Below, one piece after another: positions 53,461 through 63,204 of a stretch of 64,000 nucleotides of DNA; position 1 is the stretch's first letter; each line of letters starts with the position of its first letter. The notes under the pieces are model-generated. The model worked only from the letters and a program-made list of their open reading frames with translations, was not told the DNA's origin and did no database searches. The position numbers and the translations under genes were made by a program. This stretch comes from Rhynchopus euleeides (lineage: Eukaryota; Euglenozoa; Diplonemea; Diplonemida; Diplonemidae): contig OY723248.1 in the NCBI GenBank assembly GCA_963210315.1, forward strand, positions 822,727 through 886,726. Reading direction: 5' to 3'.

Positions 53461-53519
53461 GAACAGATGTTCGCTACCGTGGCCTCCGGCGGCTAGGGGG
53501 CACCGCCCCCCAGACCCCC
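53461..53519 (-). repeat. GC-hairpin module, copy 11
   Basis: Second module of the doublet, starting GAACAGATGTTCGCTACCG. One stem base has changed (GGCTAGGGGGC). Confidence 0.85.
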
Positions 53520-54198
53520 GATGTAGCGTGTGCCCGTCCATCTATCTCACTTCCCCGGGTACAGTGCAGCGTAGGAGGTCAGCGCCGCATCCATGAAGCG
53601 CTTCTTCGAAGCCTGACTGACATCGGACAGGAGGTCGGGCTTCCCCACCTGGGAGGTACACTTGCCGCGTTCGCGACATGCGTGACACGCGACACGCTAC
53701 CTGAAACGTGAGTGTGCCTTGCTAACACGGGCATTTCAACGGTCTGCCGGCGACCGTTCCCCAAACCAGTAAACCAGCAGTTTTGGAAAATCGGAGAGGT
53801 CACCCTACTGCGCTGAATACGGTCTGCACCACAGCAAAAATCCCCGGGTGCTTTTGGGCTTTCAGACCTGAAGGGCCAGCAGGTGGGTGGTGAGTGGCAG
53901 CTTTGTAACTGTCCTCCAGCTGCTGGCATGTCCAGTCCTGCGAGAGTGCCAAGGTGTATTGAGTCCCTGCGGGGCACAACCCCCGATGAGAACGAGCGCC
54001 AGGTGTTCCTCATTCATTTTCAGCTGTAACGCGCATGAGGGGCACTCTCTGCCGCATGCATCTCTCAAGAACTGGGCATCACTCTAGAGCTGTCACATGA
54101 TGACGCGGAGAGAAATCATAGAAAAAGTCCCGCCTGACGGGCACGCGCCTGGAAACTGTGGGGGGGCGAGCAAAAAATCCCTTGTCAAAATTCTTAGA

Positions 54199-55334
54199 AC
54201 CCTGTGCCTGGAATTTTGACCGAGTTAGATAAAATTTTCAGTGCAATCCTTCAGCACCTCCCCCCTAGATTTTTAGGTTTTCTTGACCCAATGGTCGAAA
54301 TCTGCGACATAGTGGAAATCCCGGGGACATGTCGAATTCGAAAATTTTGGGTCAAAAAACCCCAGGGGGGACCCTTTGGTTTCACCCCCTGCTGGGGGGC
54401 CTGGTGGGCGTTCAGGTGTGCTGAGACCCTTCGGGTTCTGACAGAGTGCAGCAATGGTAATCAACCGTCGTGAACGTACTTTCGTGCCGGCATGGCTATC
54501 CATGGGCACCGTGGCATGTCGCCGCATCCGTCCCGATCAACAAGTGCCAGAGGTAAATCAGGAGTCCTGGTCCAGTGCAGGCACCTGCGCTGCAGATACC
54601 CAAGGGACTGTTGTGCACAAAAATGCACACGCAAGGACATCAACTGACCGAGGCAATGCACCTCGCAGCCTATCGATTCGATTCGGGGCACCAAGCCTCA
54701 CGAGCTGGTCACGCGATACCAGGTTACTCTGCGTGGCATATTCCTTGCAGCCGAAATGGCTTGGGCAGCAGTGCACAGGAACTTCTGCTGCACTGCGACA
54801 GGACAACCCAAGCACGTGCCGCGTACATCCGGAGGTGAAGTTGGATGAGGAAGATCGGTGGCTTCTGGGAGGAAGAGGGCCACCGCGTCCACGTCGCGGC
54901 TAGCACACTCAGCACACGAGCGGGCGTTGCATGAAATCCCCCATGTGTAAACAGGGGAAATCGGCCTTTTAGGTGATCCTGGTCAGGAATAAAAATTTCC
55001 ACACATATTTTTCGACTTCCTGAGGCCAAAAACCGGTGTTCCTGGACCCAGATGTGACATCTGGATGACATAATAAAAATCCAGAGTGCCTTAGAGGCGC
55101 GCGGGACATTTTTTTGGGGATCGTGGCTGGGGACCCCCTATTTTGGGGGATTTCCCGTAGGTGGAAAATGTCGATTTTCCAATTTTAAATCACTCTGGGG
55201 GCACCTGCGGGGCCATATTTTGCATTTTCAGACAGGGGACCTACACCCTACAAACCCGATTTTCGGGTTTTTTGACCATTTTTTGCCTTGTGCGAAAACG
55301 TGATATTTTTTGGACAAAATTCCAGGCACAGGGT
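54199..55334. mobile_element. 1.1-kb nested DNA element, 20-bp inverted repeats
   Basis: Exact 20-bp terminal inverted repeats ACCCTGTGCCTGGAATTTTG, with the 5-bp direct repeat TTAGA on both sides (54194-54198 and 55335-55339). The interrupted host sequence (ATTCTTAGAAAAAACC) is intact in the other hAT copies, which proves the insertion. No long frame is present. The AT-rich subterminal regions (AAATTTTCAG, AAAATTTTGGG) contrast with a GC-richer centre. Superfamily undetermined. Confidence 0.85.
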
Positions 55335-55636
55335 TTAGAAAAAACCTGGTTCCCCGACCCAAAAAACCTGGAAAAAGGGCTCGTTCCCCGCCCAGGCCTG
55401 CCGGCCACACCATGTTTGTTTGTGCAACCGGGGTGTTAATCTGCAGAAGGAAGGTGAATGTACTGATAAGGCAGAGAAGCAAATGACTACACGCCCACAT
55501 TGCTGCCACAGCTCCTTTTTCGGCTTAACACACTTCTCGCCCGAGCGGGGTGATTTGCGCGTTCTACCAAAAAGGGGGGGTGGGGTGGGAAGATCCGATT
55601 GCATCACTCCTCATGCGTGGAATGATTGGGGGTCCT

Positions 55637-57493
55637 TCAATTTTTTTTGCGTTCTTCAAGGTAAGTCCGAAAGGCGAGGATTTCATCCGGGAAGCGGTTC
55701 TCCGTTGGTTCGTACGCAATCATCAGCAGTGCCCTCAGGGTCATGTACATACCCCAATTTTCACTCTCACTCGGCTCATGCTTTGTTACGGGTTGGTCCT
55801 CACAGCTGTCCTCAGATTGACTTTTGTTGTAAGGTTTCAGAATCCAATCCCCCACCACGTCTAGTTCTTTCTCTGCCGTCATGAGGGCTTCAGCAGCCCC
55901 CCTCGGGCGCACACGTAAGGTGAGAAAGTTCGGCCGCTCGGTGACCGTGAAGTTTTTGAGAATGTTGCGCCGCAGATTGACCACATCTTTATCGTCGAAG
56001 TTGGAAGACAGCAGCGCATTCAGGCTGTCGCCATTGTCTTTTTTCCGCGCGTTGGCCACTTGAGCCAGCGCATCTCCATAAGAAACGTTGGGAGCCAGGT
56101 CGAAGTAGCGCAGAATTTTTGCGGGATTGGACACGGCTGCCTGGCTCTCTCCCGACACAGACAGGTAGACGCGGAGGTCCCGGTTCTTGTCGAGGTGGCA
56201 CTGCGCTGCCTCACGCGCCCTGTGCAACACAATATATGCCTCCGGCAACTGCTTCCTAGCCGAATCCGCCGGGTTGCCCAGGGCTCCCTCGTCAATCGTG
56301 AGTTTCGTTTTCCAGTTCTCCTGCTGAGAACCCGTTGCTTCGGAACCACAAACCATCTGATACACAGACTCCCAGTCGGCAGTGCTCCGTGGAAGTGAAG
56401 GACGCTCCAGCTTCGAGAAGTTAAAGTAGAGCACATCGAGTTTTCCGTCTGTCACCCCCTTGGCACAAATGTTTCTGAACCTCGCTGCCCCCTTCGGGAG
56501 CCCCAGTTTGTGGTAGCGGTGCATCTCCGCATTGAGATCAGGAAGAATGAAGTTGAGCTTGTTGATGTCAGTGGGTTTCCAGCGATTGATCAGCGAGTTG
56601 ATGATGCACCACACAATGCGGCCTTTCCCGTCCAGCAGCATCACATTGTACGTGTCCCGCTGCCCCTTCACCTGGTTCAGATCGTCCGCGATGCACTGTG
56701 CGCGTTTCACGTGATCCTCGTATTTTTCATTATCCCAGTCGAGGCAGAGTTCCTTTGTCTTCTGGTACCACTCAAAGACTGTGCACAAATCTCCATAGTA
56801 TTCCTTGAACGCCTTCTCTTCTTCATCAGCTATTTCCGGCACATCGTCCTTCCGACAACCCTCCGCTTGGCTCGTCTTCGCCGCCTTCACCGCCTTCACC
56901 GCCTCATACGCCTTCGTCAGCAGAGACACCCGAGCCGCCTGAACCTCAGACTTCCCAAGATTCACCTTCTTCATAACATCATGACACATCTGAGGCGTCT
57001 TCCCCGCCTTCGACCTCTCAGTCTCATTCTCCTTCAGAGACGCCAGAGCCGCCTCAAGTGTCCCAGCCGCCTCCGACGCCCGCGTCATCTTTTCCATCCG
57101 AACCGCCTCAGCCTTTTTAACCCCTTCCTTCGCAGCCGTTTTAACCGCCTGAAGCGCCTTATCCGCCTTCTCCAAAAGCTTCTTAGCCTTCTCAGTCTCC
57201 TGAACCGCCCGAGCTGCCTCAGCCTGAGCCTTCAAAGCCGCCTCATCCGCCTCAGCCGCATCCGCCATTTGCGTCGCACCCTTGCTGCTATTGCTCCCAC
57301 GTGCCTTTGCCTTCTTGGCCGCCGTATACGCCTTCTGCGCCGCAGCCGACTCTGTCGCCTCTGCCTTCTCAAGCCCCTCAGTAGCATCTTTCACATCAGC
57401 CTTCCTCACGCGAAGATCCCACTTCATGTGAAACATCTGCACGACGGCACGCACACGCTCTCTCGACTCGGCTTCATCTTTCCCTTCTTCCAT
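55637..57493 (-). CDS. Unknown 618-residue protein with coiled-coil N-terminus
   Basis: 618 residues, no intron, from ATG 57493 (MEEGKDEAESRERVRAVVQM); the frame is open to 57715 but upstream sequence is not coding-like. Residues ~30-250 are Ala/Lys/Glu-rich heptad-like helix (KAYTAAKKAKARG, KKLLEKADKALQAVKTAAKE). The C-terminal ~350 residues look globular (TVFEWYQKTKELCLDWDNE, YNVMLLDGKGRIVWCIINSL, LDVLYFNFSKLERPSL, DLRVYLSVSGESQ, MYMTLRALLMIAYEPTEN). I do not recognise a family. It lies between the two astacin copies in the same orientation, next to the hAT copy. It could be a lineage-specific gene or a transposon-associated protein, but nothing decides this. Confidence 0.65.
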   Translation of the reverse strand: MEEGKDEAESRERVRAVVQMFHMKWDLRVRKADVKDATEGLEKAEATESAAAQKAYTAAKKAKARGSNSSKGATQMADAAEADEAALKAQAEAARAVQETEKAKKLLEKADKALQAVKTAAKEGVKKAEAVRMEKMTRASEAAGTLEAALASLKENETERSKAGKTPQMCHDVMKKVNLGKSEVQAARVSLLTKAYEAVKAVKAAKTSQAEGCRKDDVPEIADEEEKAFKEYYGDLCTVFEWYQKTKELCLDWDNEKYEDHVKRAQCIADDLNQVKGQRDTYNVMLLDGKGRIVWCIINSLINRWKPTDINKLNFILPDLNAEMHRYHKLGLPKGAARFRNICAKGVTDGKLDVLYFNFSKLERPSLPRSTADWESVYQMVCGSEATGSQQENWKTKLTIDEGALGNPADSARKQLPEAYIVLHRAREAAQCHLDKNRDLRVYLSVSGESQAAVSNPAKILRYFDLAPNVSYGDALAQVANARKKDNGDSLNALLSSNFDDKDVVNLRRNILKNFTVTERPNFLTLRVRPRGAAEALMTAEKELDVVGDWILKPYNKSQSEDSCEDQPVTKHEPSESENWGMYMTLRALLMIAYEPTENRFPDEILAFRTYLEERKKN

Positions 57494-57946
57494 TTTTGGT
57501 CGCGACAGTGCGGAGTGACCGGACACGATCCTGCAGAACAACGCCAAGCGGGTAGGTGCATGTGATGTGTTGAGGCACAGCAAACAGTGGGGTCTGCACG
57601 ACACCCTCGGCACAGAAGCAACCGATCCTGGAGAAGGGGTAATCGACAGAGTACGGCAAAGAATACGTGTATATGCACGCCCAACGCAGGATCCTAATGG
57701 GCATCCCAAGAACAAGGAAAGTCACTCACACAAAGTGCGGCAGATCATGCCACAGCGGTGCAGCACATCACGGGGACTGCCAGATGCAGCCTCCTCACTA
57801 ACAACGCACAACCGGCAAGGCGCAAAAGGAAGGGGACCATCGTCACGAGACATCACAAACTTGGGAGGGCAGAGGCGCGTGCCGCCGCTGCAGCGTTTTC
57901 TATAAGCCCCGTGCCCTCCCAGGCCGCAGTGCAGCCCGTGCGCCCA

Positions 57947-60369
57947 TCAGCTGCACAGCAGCTCCATCTCATCCACATAGGCAGGCGCCGACCCCCATCG
58001 CCCGATGTTGACCTCCACGCTGTCGATCCCGTTGAAGGTTGCGGGCATCGGCTCAACGCCACCGACCTGCTTCCCGTCGATGCTGACGCTGGACGTGCGG
58101 CTGTCCCAGTCGAACGCCACCACAATGTGGTGGAACACCCCGAGACGCACCACATCGCTGTCTGGCGTCACCCAGCGCGACCAGCCCCTCCCGAGCCTGT
58201 TGTGGTGCAGGCGCCCGTCCCCAGCGATCGCAATGTTCACGACACCCTGCCCCGGTGCGCTGAGGGTGAATGTCAGCTCTGTGTCCTTAAGGTCTACGCG
58301 CCCGTACACGCTGAAGCGTGCCGGCTGCAAGGTCTCGAACCTGAAGAAGGATGACCGATCCTTCACCTTCATCATCATCGACCCTGCACCCGAGTGCTTC
58401 GTCTGTGTGCTCAGCGCCACGTGCCCACCTGCAGAGCGGAGCTCCTCCTCCGAGTCGAATCCGAACTCCTTCGACACGACGCAGTTCCCCGTCGGAGGCG
58501 GCGGCTGCGGCGTCGGCGGGGCGCTCGTCGGCGGCGGCTGCGCTGGCACACGCACACGCACGGAGCACGTTGCTGCAGGCCCATCCGACCCTGTGAAGGT
58601 GGCGCTCAGCGTGTACGTCCCCCCGGACATCACGCGCGTCGGGGTGAACCGCACCTCGGCGAATCCCGTGTCGCGGATTGTGGCACCCTCACGCAGCATG
58701 TGCCGCACCCCCTCCGCGGGAGCCGTGCCGCCGTACGACACACGCATCGTCCGCGCCGTCTCGTACAGCGCGTTGAAGTCCACCGCGAATGTCTCCGACA
58801 GCTCCACCACGTGCACCGTGTCCGTGTCGACCGATGCCAGGCACCGCGGGTTCGAGAACGTCGCTGAACAGTCGTTGTACATGAACTGGATGGCGGCTAC
58901 ATCCCCTGGGTCAGACCCTCGCGCTGCCCAATTTTCTCTGGGGAAATGATCGTGGGCCCACGCCCCCTGGTGAAGAAGTTCGTCCCGTAGTGCATGATCG
59001 ACCCGTAGTCATACTTCCCCAGGTCACGTGCCCGCGCCCCGTTCCGCTTGAAGTTGTGCTCCATCCCCCGCCAGATCTGCGAGAAGACGACGCGCACGAA
59101 GTTGTCGCGGTCCTTGCGCGTCTGCTCATGGGTCAATCCAAGCGAGTGGCCTGAGTCGGTTGTTACGTGGTCAGCGGCGGTGGTGACGACCACCGGTCCC
59201 TGCGCCACGCGTGAACAAACACTGAACCCAAGCAGTGCCTGTCACGATTCCCACACACGGTTGTCTGCGGTGAGGAAAAGAGACGCCGTAGCGTCTCTGG
59301 AAAAACCTGCCGCTGGTTAGCAACCTGGGGTGCCATCCCCCTAAGTGTGGGGAGACCCGGTGGCTCATGGTGAGTATCCGGAAGTCCCACGCGGAGTGAG
59401 GGCAATTGGCTAGTTTTTACCCTTTGGGAAGACACTTTGGGTAGTGCACTCCTACGTTTTTCCATCCCTTTCGGACTTCGTCCTGTCCCCCACAATTGCG
59501 AGTCCTCATCACGCACCGTGACTTACTGGACCAATCCCCCCAGTACGGTTGGATTACACTGGTTGTCCTGTAAAGTCGGACTCAGACACGCATCGGCGGG
59601 GGTCAAACCCAGCTCATCGAGCTCGGATGGATCTTCGTCACGGCTCCGTGGAGGGCAGTCGCTGCGGATGACAGGACGAGGGCGCGCCCGGCCCCCAGTG
59701 GAGGTCTTGGGATCTCGGTTCTTTGGGCTCAGGGTTCCCCCTTCATAGGCCAGGTCACCACCCCGGCTATTTCGGCTCCATGTAAAAGACATTTCAGCAC
59801 CGAGGTAGCCACCCCACCGCTGACTCTGTTCACCCCCCGCGCAGTGCAATGCGAGGGGATTAGCAGGGGCGCCACGTGCAGGCGTCAGGCGGCTTTAACC
59901 CCCTCAATCCAAGCGAGTGGCCTATTTCGTGGGCGGCATTGCCAGTCGAGCACGAGCGCCCGATCGACACCCAGTTCACCCCAGAGCTCCTCTTCCCGAT
60001 CGGGGAGCTGCACCCGCCACCGTTGTAGAACGCCATGTACGGGCGCGGGCACGATGACTCTGAGCGGCACCTGTTGAAGCGGAAGCAGGTCTTCTGCTCC
60101 CACTCGCGCACCGCCCCGGAGATACGCGCGTCATCCTGGCGGAGAGACGACGCCACCACGTAGTTCACCTCCTTCCCGATGGGGAACATCTGCGACCTGC
60201 CTGTGAGCGACGTCGACCCGAGCGCCTCCGCCTCGCGCAACAGCTCCGCCTCCATGCCTGCACCCACCACATCGTGCCCGGTGTTCGTCCCAGGGCCCCC
60301 AGCAGCCGCTACCCCAGCACAGAGCGCTATGGCTGTGACCCCATGCCACCAGGATGCCCCTGCACGCAT
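57947..60369 (-). pseudogene. Astacin-like metalloprotease, copy B, interrupted
   Basis: ATG 60369 begins MRAGASWWHGVTAIALCAGV, a likely secretion signal. The protease domain follows: CSSPIGKRSSGVNWVSIG, then the zinc motif HEIGHSLGL / THEQTRKDRD (HExxHxxGxxHE of astacins, M12A), split by a 771-bp insertion with 20-bp flanking repeats. It continues to the Met-turn GSIMHYG and ends GQREGLTQG. One G is missing near 58906 relative to the expected GDVAAIQFMYND, shifting the frame. An Ig-like domain (ETFAVDFNALYETARTM) and one LamG-like domain (EFGFDSEEELRS ... YVDEMELLCS, stop 57947) follow. It could be a pseudogene. It could also be functional if the insertion is spliced out and the G deletion is an assembly error. 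Confidence 0.75.
59133..59923. mobile_element. 771-bp insertion with 20-bp flanking duplication
   Basis: TCAATCCAAGCGAGTGGCCT occurs exactly at 59133-59152 and 59904-59923. Removing one copy plus the intervening sequence restores the codons for HEIGHSLGLTHEQ precisely. The insert is not seen elsewhere in the window, has no poly-A end and only a ~108-codon minus-strand frame (59523-59849, RxxPRPVIRSDCPPRSRDED). Options are a retroelement with a long target duplication, or a non-canonical intron with direct-repeat borders. A standard GT-AG intron does not fit both edges. Confidence 0.65.
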
Positions 60370-61319
60370 CGTGTATCCACGGGGGTAGAGGGGGTGCTTC
60401 GTGCAACCTGGATACGGGGTGTGGTGCACAGTCAGGGAAAGCAGCAACATCAACAGCAACACCACCAACAGCAAAGTCTGGCAACTGGGGTGTCGGGGAC
60501 TGGGGTGCCGAAGGCCTGCGCCCTGCTGCCCCCTTGTCGCCTGTTTTTTTGTTTGCACAACCAAGGTGACCCGACGACTGACTTGCGGCAGCACCGTGGT
60601 GGAACCAAAAAAAAGACACGCCCCACTCCGAATCCCCCTCACCGCCATTGATGCTCCCACCCACCCACACCCCCCCCCCCAGGAACCGCAGCATTGTCCC
60701 CTGTTGTTCATCGAAGAACACGATGTTCGGAACCGTACACAAAATCCAGCTCTGATGATCTCCTCCGTGACAGGCAACCGCCTCTCAAGCAACCCCCCCC
60801 CCCCCCTTTTCCATGTCTGGCGACACTGCACCTGGGAGAACACACCGAGTCAGGCAACTGACTCCAAAAGGTGGAATATTTCTGCCAGCGTCAGCAGTTG
60901 ATCGCAAGCAGAGGCGTGTGGCGAGACAAGGCGTCTCTCGCCTTGCCTCCGGTTGTGTTTACAGCAACAGGGCTCCTGTCAGTGACACGAAGAGAGTAGG
61001 CAGCGCTTTTGGCAACAAATGCAACCCAGTAACGTGAACTGCTGCAAACAAACAACAGTTCTCACAAGCGCAGCTTGAGGCACGTTGCGAGCAGTTCCCA
61101 ATGAAGTGACCTCCGAACACCGTTGTTAGAAGGGCATGATGCAGCCCGTGGGGGTGGGCGGGCAGGGTGGCTCGTTGCTGCGCATCGCCTGTGCCAACAG
61201 GCGGCACACATCGCCCGACTGCCAGGAGGGGAGAATGGAACCCTCTGACGAACCGCAGGCAGATGCAGGCCTCGATGCACAGGGCTGGCGCACGCTACGA
61301 AAACCCCCACCTCAAAAAG

Positions 61320-62201
61320 AATGCCTTGACACCACTCAAAGGCCCCTCACCCGCCCCAACAAAAATTCGAACCTTCTCTGATGTTGCCCCCCTCTGGGTC
61401 GACCCCCTCCGTCGAGCGCTACCCAGACACAACACCCCAGCCTGGTGTGACATGTGGCTCACACCTTGCGGGGATTACCGAAAAAAACCCCCACACCCCC
61501 TCACTCCCACCTCCGGCACAGAAGGCAGCCAAACCATATTGATGGACACCACCTTTTCTTTCACGCACTCGTCAAGACCTGGGGAACAGGCAGGCGGATG
61601 TGGAACGGAAGGGTGCAGGGAGGGGATTCCGGCACATGCTCTGCATGCGTGTCCTGAGTGTTACACTGAGGGGGGGTGGGGGTGGGGGGCCCTCGCGAAG
61701 TGGTACAGAATAGAAAAGGTGCTGACGAAGTGGGTGTGGGGGGGTGGGGTGGGTCGCGACATCCATGCAGCAAAAAGAAGGGAGAAGAAAGAAGATAAAA
61801 AAAAAGGCACAGAAAAAAAGAAGCTTGCCTCCCGTTGGGACTCCGCTGAAATATCAAGAAAAAACTATGTCCTCATGAGCGCTGTGGGGGGACGGGATGC
61901 TGTCGGAAGGATGTCCATCGCAATTGCAATTGCCTGGCCCACAGTGGAGGCGCCACCGGGCAACCCCCAACACGAAAGGGGATCTGTCGCCTACACCCAC
62001 ACAAGAGTAGGGCGGCCCCTATCGGACTGACTGTTCGTTCCTGGCGGGAAGTCGGGAGGTGGGGGTGCCGGAGTGGGGGTAATATTTGAAAACGAACCCC
62101 AACCCGTGGGGAGAGAGAGAGAGAGAGAGAGGAGGAGGAGGGAAGAGCGAACGACAGTTTTGCTGTTGCTTCGAACGCTGTGAACGCCCCAAAAAAAAAC
62201 T
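61320..62201. other. Spacer, no gene recognised
   Basis: Contains purine-rich AAAAAGAAGGGAGAAGAAAG at 61772-61822 and (GA)n at 62110-62131. Frames are not convincing. Confidence 0.45.
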
Positions 62202-62393
62202 ACCTAGGGTACCCCGAGAGAATGTCACCCCCCCTCGGCCTCCGCTTGGGGGGTGACATTCTCCAACAGTCACCCTGTACAGAGGGGGGTGACATGCTTC
62301 AACGGTTGCCCTGTGTAGCGGCTGGGAAGAATGTCACCCCCCCTCGGCCCTGGGCCCTCGAGGGGGGTGACATTCTCTCGGGGTACCCTAGGT
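62202..62393. mobile_element. 192-bp palindromic element
   Basis: Inverted repeats of about 36 bp, starting ACCTAGGGTACCCCGAGAGA at both ends. Inside are further inverted copies of GAATGTCACCCCCCCTCGG. GCC(CC)AAAAAAAAAC on the left and GCCAAAAAAAAC on the right could be a target duplication blurred by the A tract. It is non-coding and can fold into one long hairpin. Confidence 0.7.
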
Positions 62394-63195
62394 GTGCCAA
62401 AAAAAACAAGTGTTACTTTAGCTCTGCCGCTCTTCCTCCTACTGGACTTCGTTTGATGCGTTGACGCTTCCACACACACTTTGCAAATAACCCTCTTTGT
62501 CTGATGAAGGGGGTGGCGTGTAGAGTGCATGGCCGGCAGACCTGAATGACACATTCCGCGGGAATGTTGTGTGCGTAAAAAAATATATTGGCCACTATCA
62601 TCGGAGTGATTCAGGGGGGGGGTGACGGCCTTCGCTACCTGCCAAACTGTGGTGGCAGTCCGGAACCTTCATTTATACTTCGTGAGGCATACAACTCAAC
62701 TTCTGCTGCACCTCAGAACGAAACCTCTGACTGGGGCTGCAGGTGTGTCTAGGCAGGGGTGGCCTCCCCAGGGGGGGGTTCTGCTTTTTTTCTGATTTCT
62801 TGTTCAGTGACGAAGAGAGAGAGGGGTATGAGAAAGGGAAGGGGGCGGGGTTCTGGGTGTGGGTGTCAATGGGGGAGGGGATGTTGGCTTTCCCAGAACA
62901 CGGTTTGCCAAGCTTGTCGGCGAAACCACAACAACGGAAAGGGGTTGCAGGCATCAGTTTTGAAGAAACCAGGAAAAAGGGGGGGGGGGTTGTTACGGCG
63001 GATTTTTTGCGTCATATTGTCCAGAGTATCAGGGCGGTGTCGGTGTTACCCCCAAAGGGTAAACCGGCAAAGTATAGGAGGTGAGAGGCGGAGAGGAGGA
63101 GGGGCGGGGGGTGTGCAAGGAGTTCCTTCCATCGCATGAAAGCACACAGAAAAATACATCCATGTCCCTCCCCACCCACCTCCCCTGCTGGATCG
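62394..63195. other. Spacer, no gene recognised
   Basis: Low complexity with G runs (62772-62778, 62979-62988). No motif found. Confidence 0.45.
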
Positions 63196-63204
63196 TGAGT
63201 CGTC

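Larger units (their letters stand above)
53051..55400 (+). mobile_element. Internally deleted hAT copy with a nested element
   Basis: It begins CAGGGCTGTTCCTAACTGGG and ends CCCAGGCCTG like the copies at 16893 and 29583, and has the same internal deletions and the same ~300-bp foreign insert as the 29583 copy, so both descend from one non-autonomous founder. Its right part is split by a 1,136-bp element at 54199-55334. Flanks (CGGGAAAC and CCGGCCAC) match at only five of eight positions, so the target duplication has decayed or one end was rearranged. Confidence 0.88.
57793..61319 (-). repeat. Segmental duplication, copy B (astacin locus)
   Basis: Second copy of the segment at 50035-52649, in the same orientation and about 7.7 kb away. 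It contains the more complete astacin gene, an extra 771-bp insertion, and ~950 bp of shared upstream sequence. Confidence 0.9.

Noticed and set aside
55420-55884. 154-codon plus-strand frame near the unknown gene
   Set aside because: Antisense to the 3' end of the 618-residue frame and continuing into hAT sequence; no motif.
59133-59923. Standard GT-AG intron in the astacin gene
   Set aside because: An AG exists at the downstream repeat (CTCAG/GCC), but the matching upstream position reads GC, not GT, and no GT donor restores the frame; kept as an insertion or non-conventional intron.
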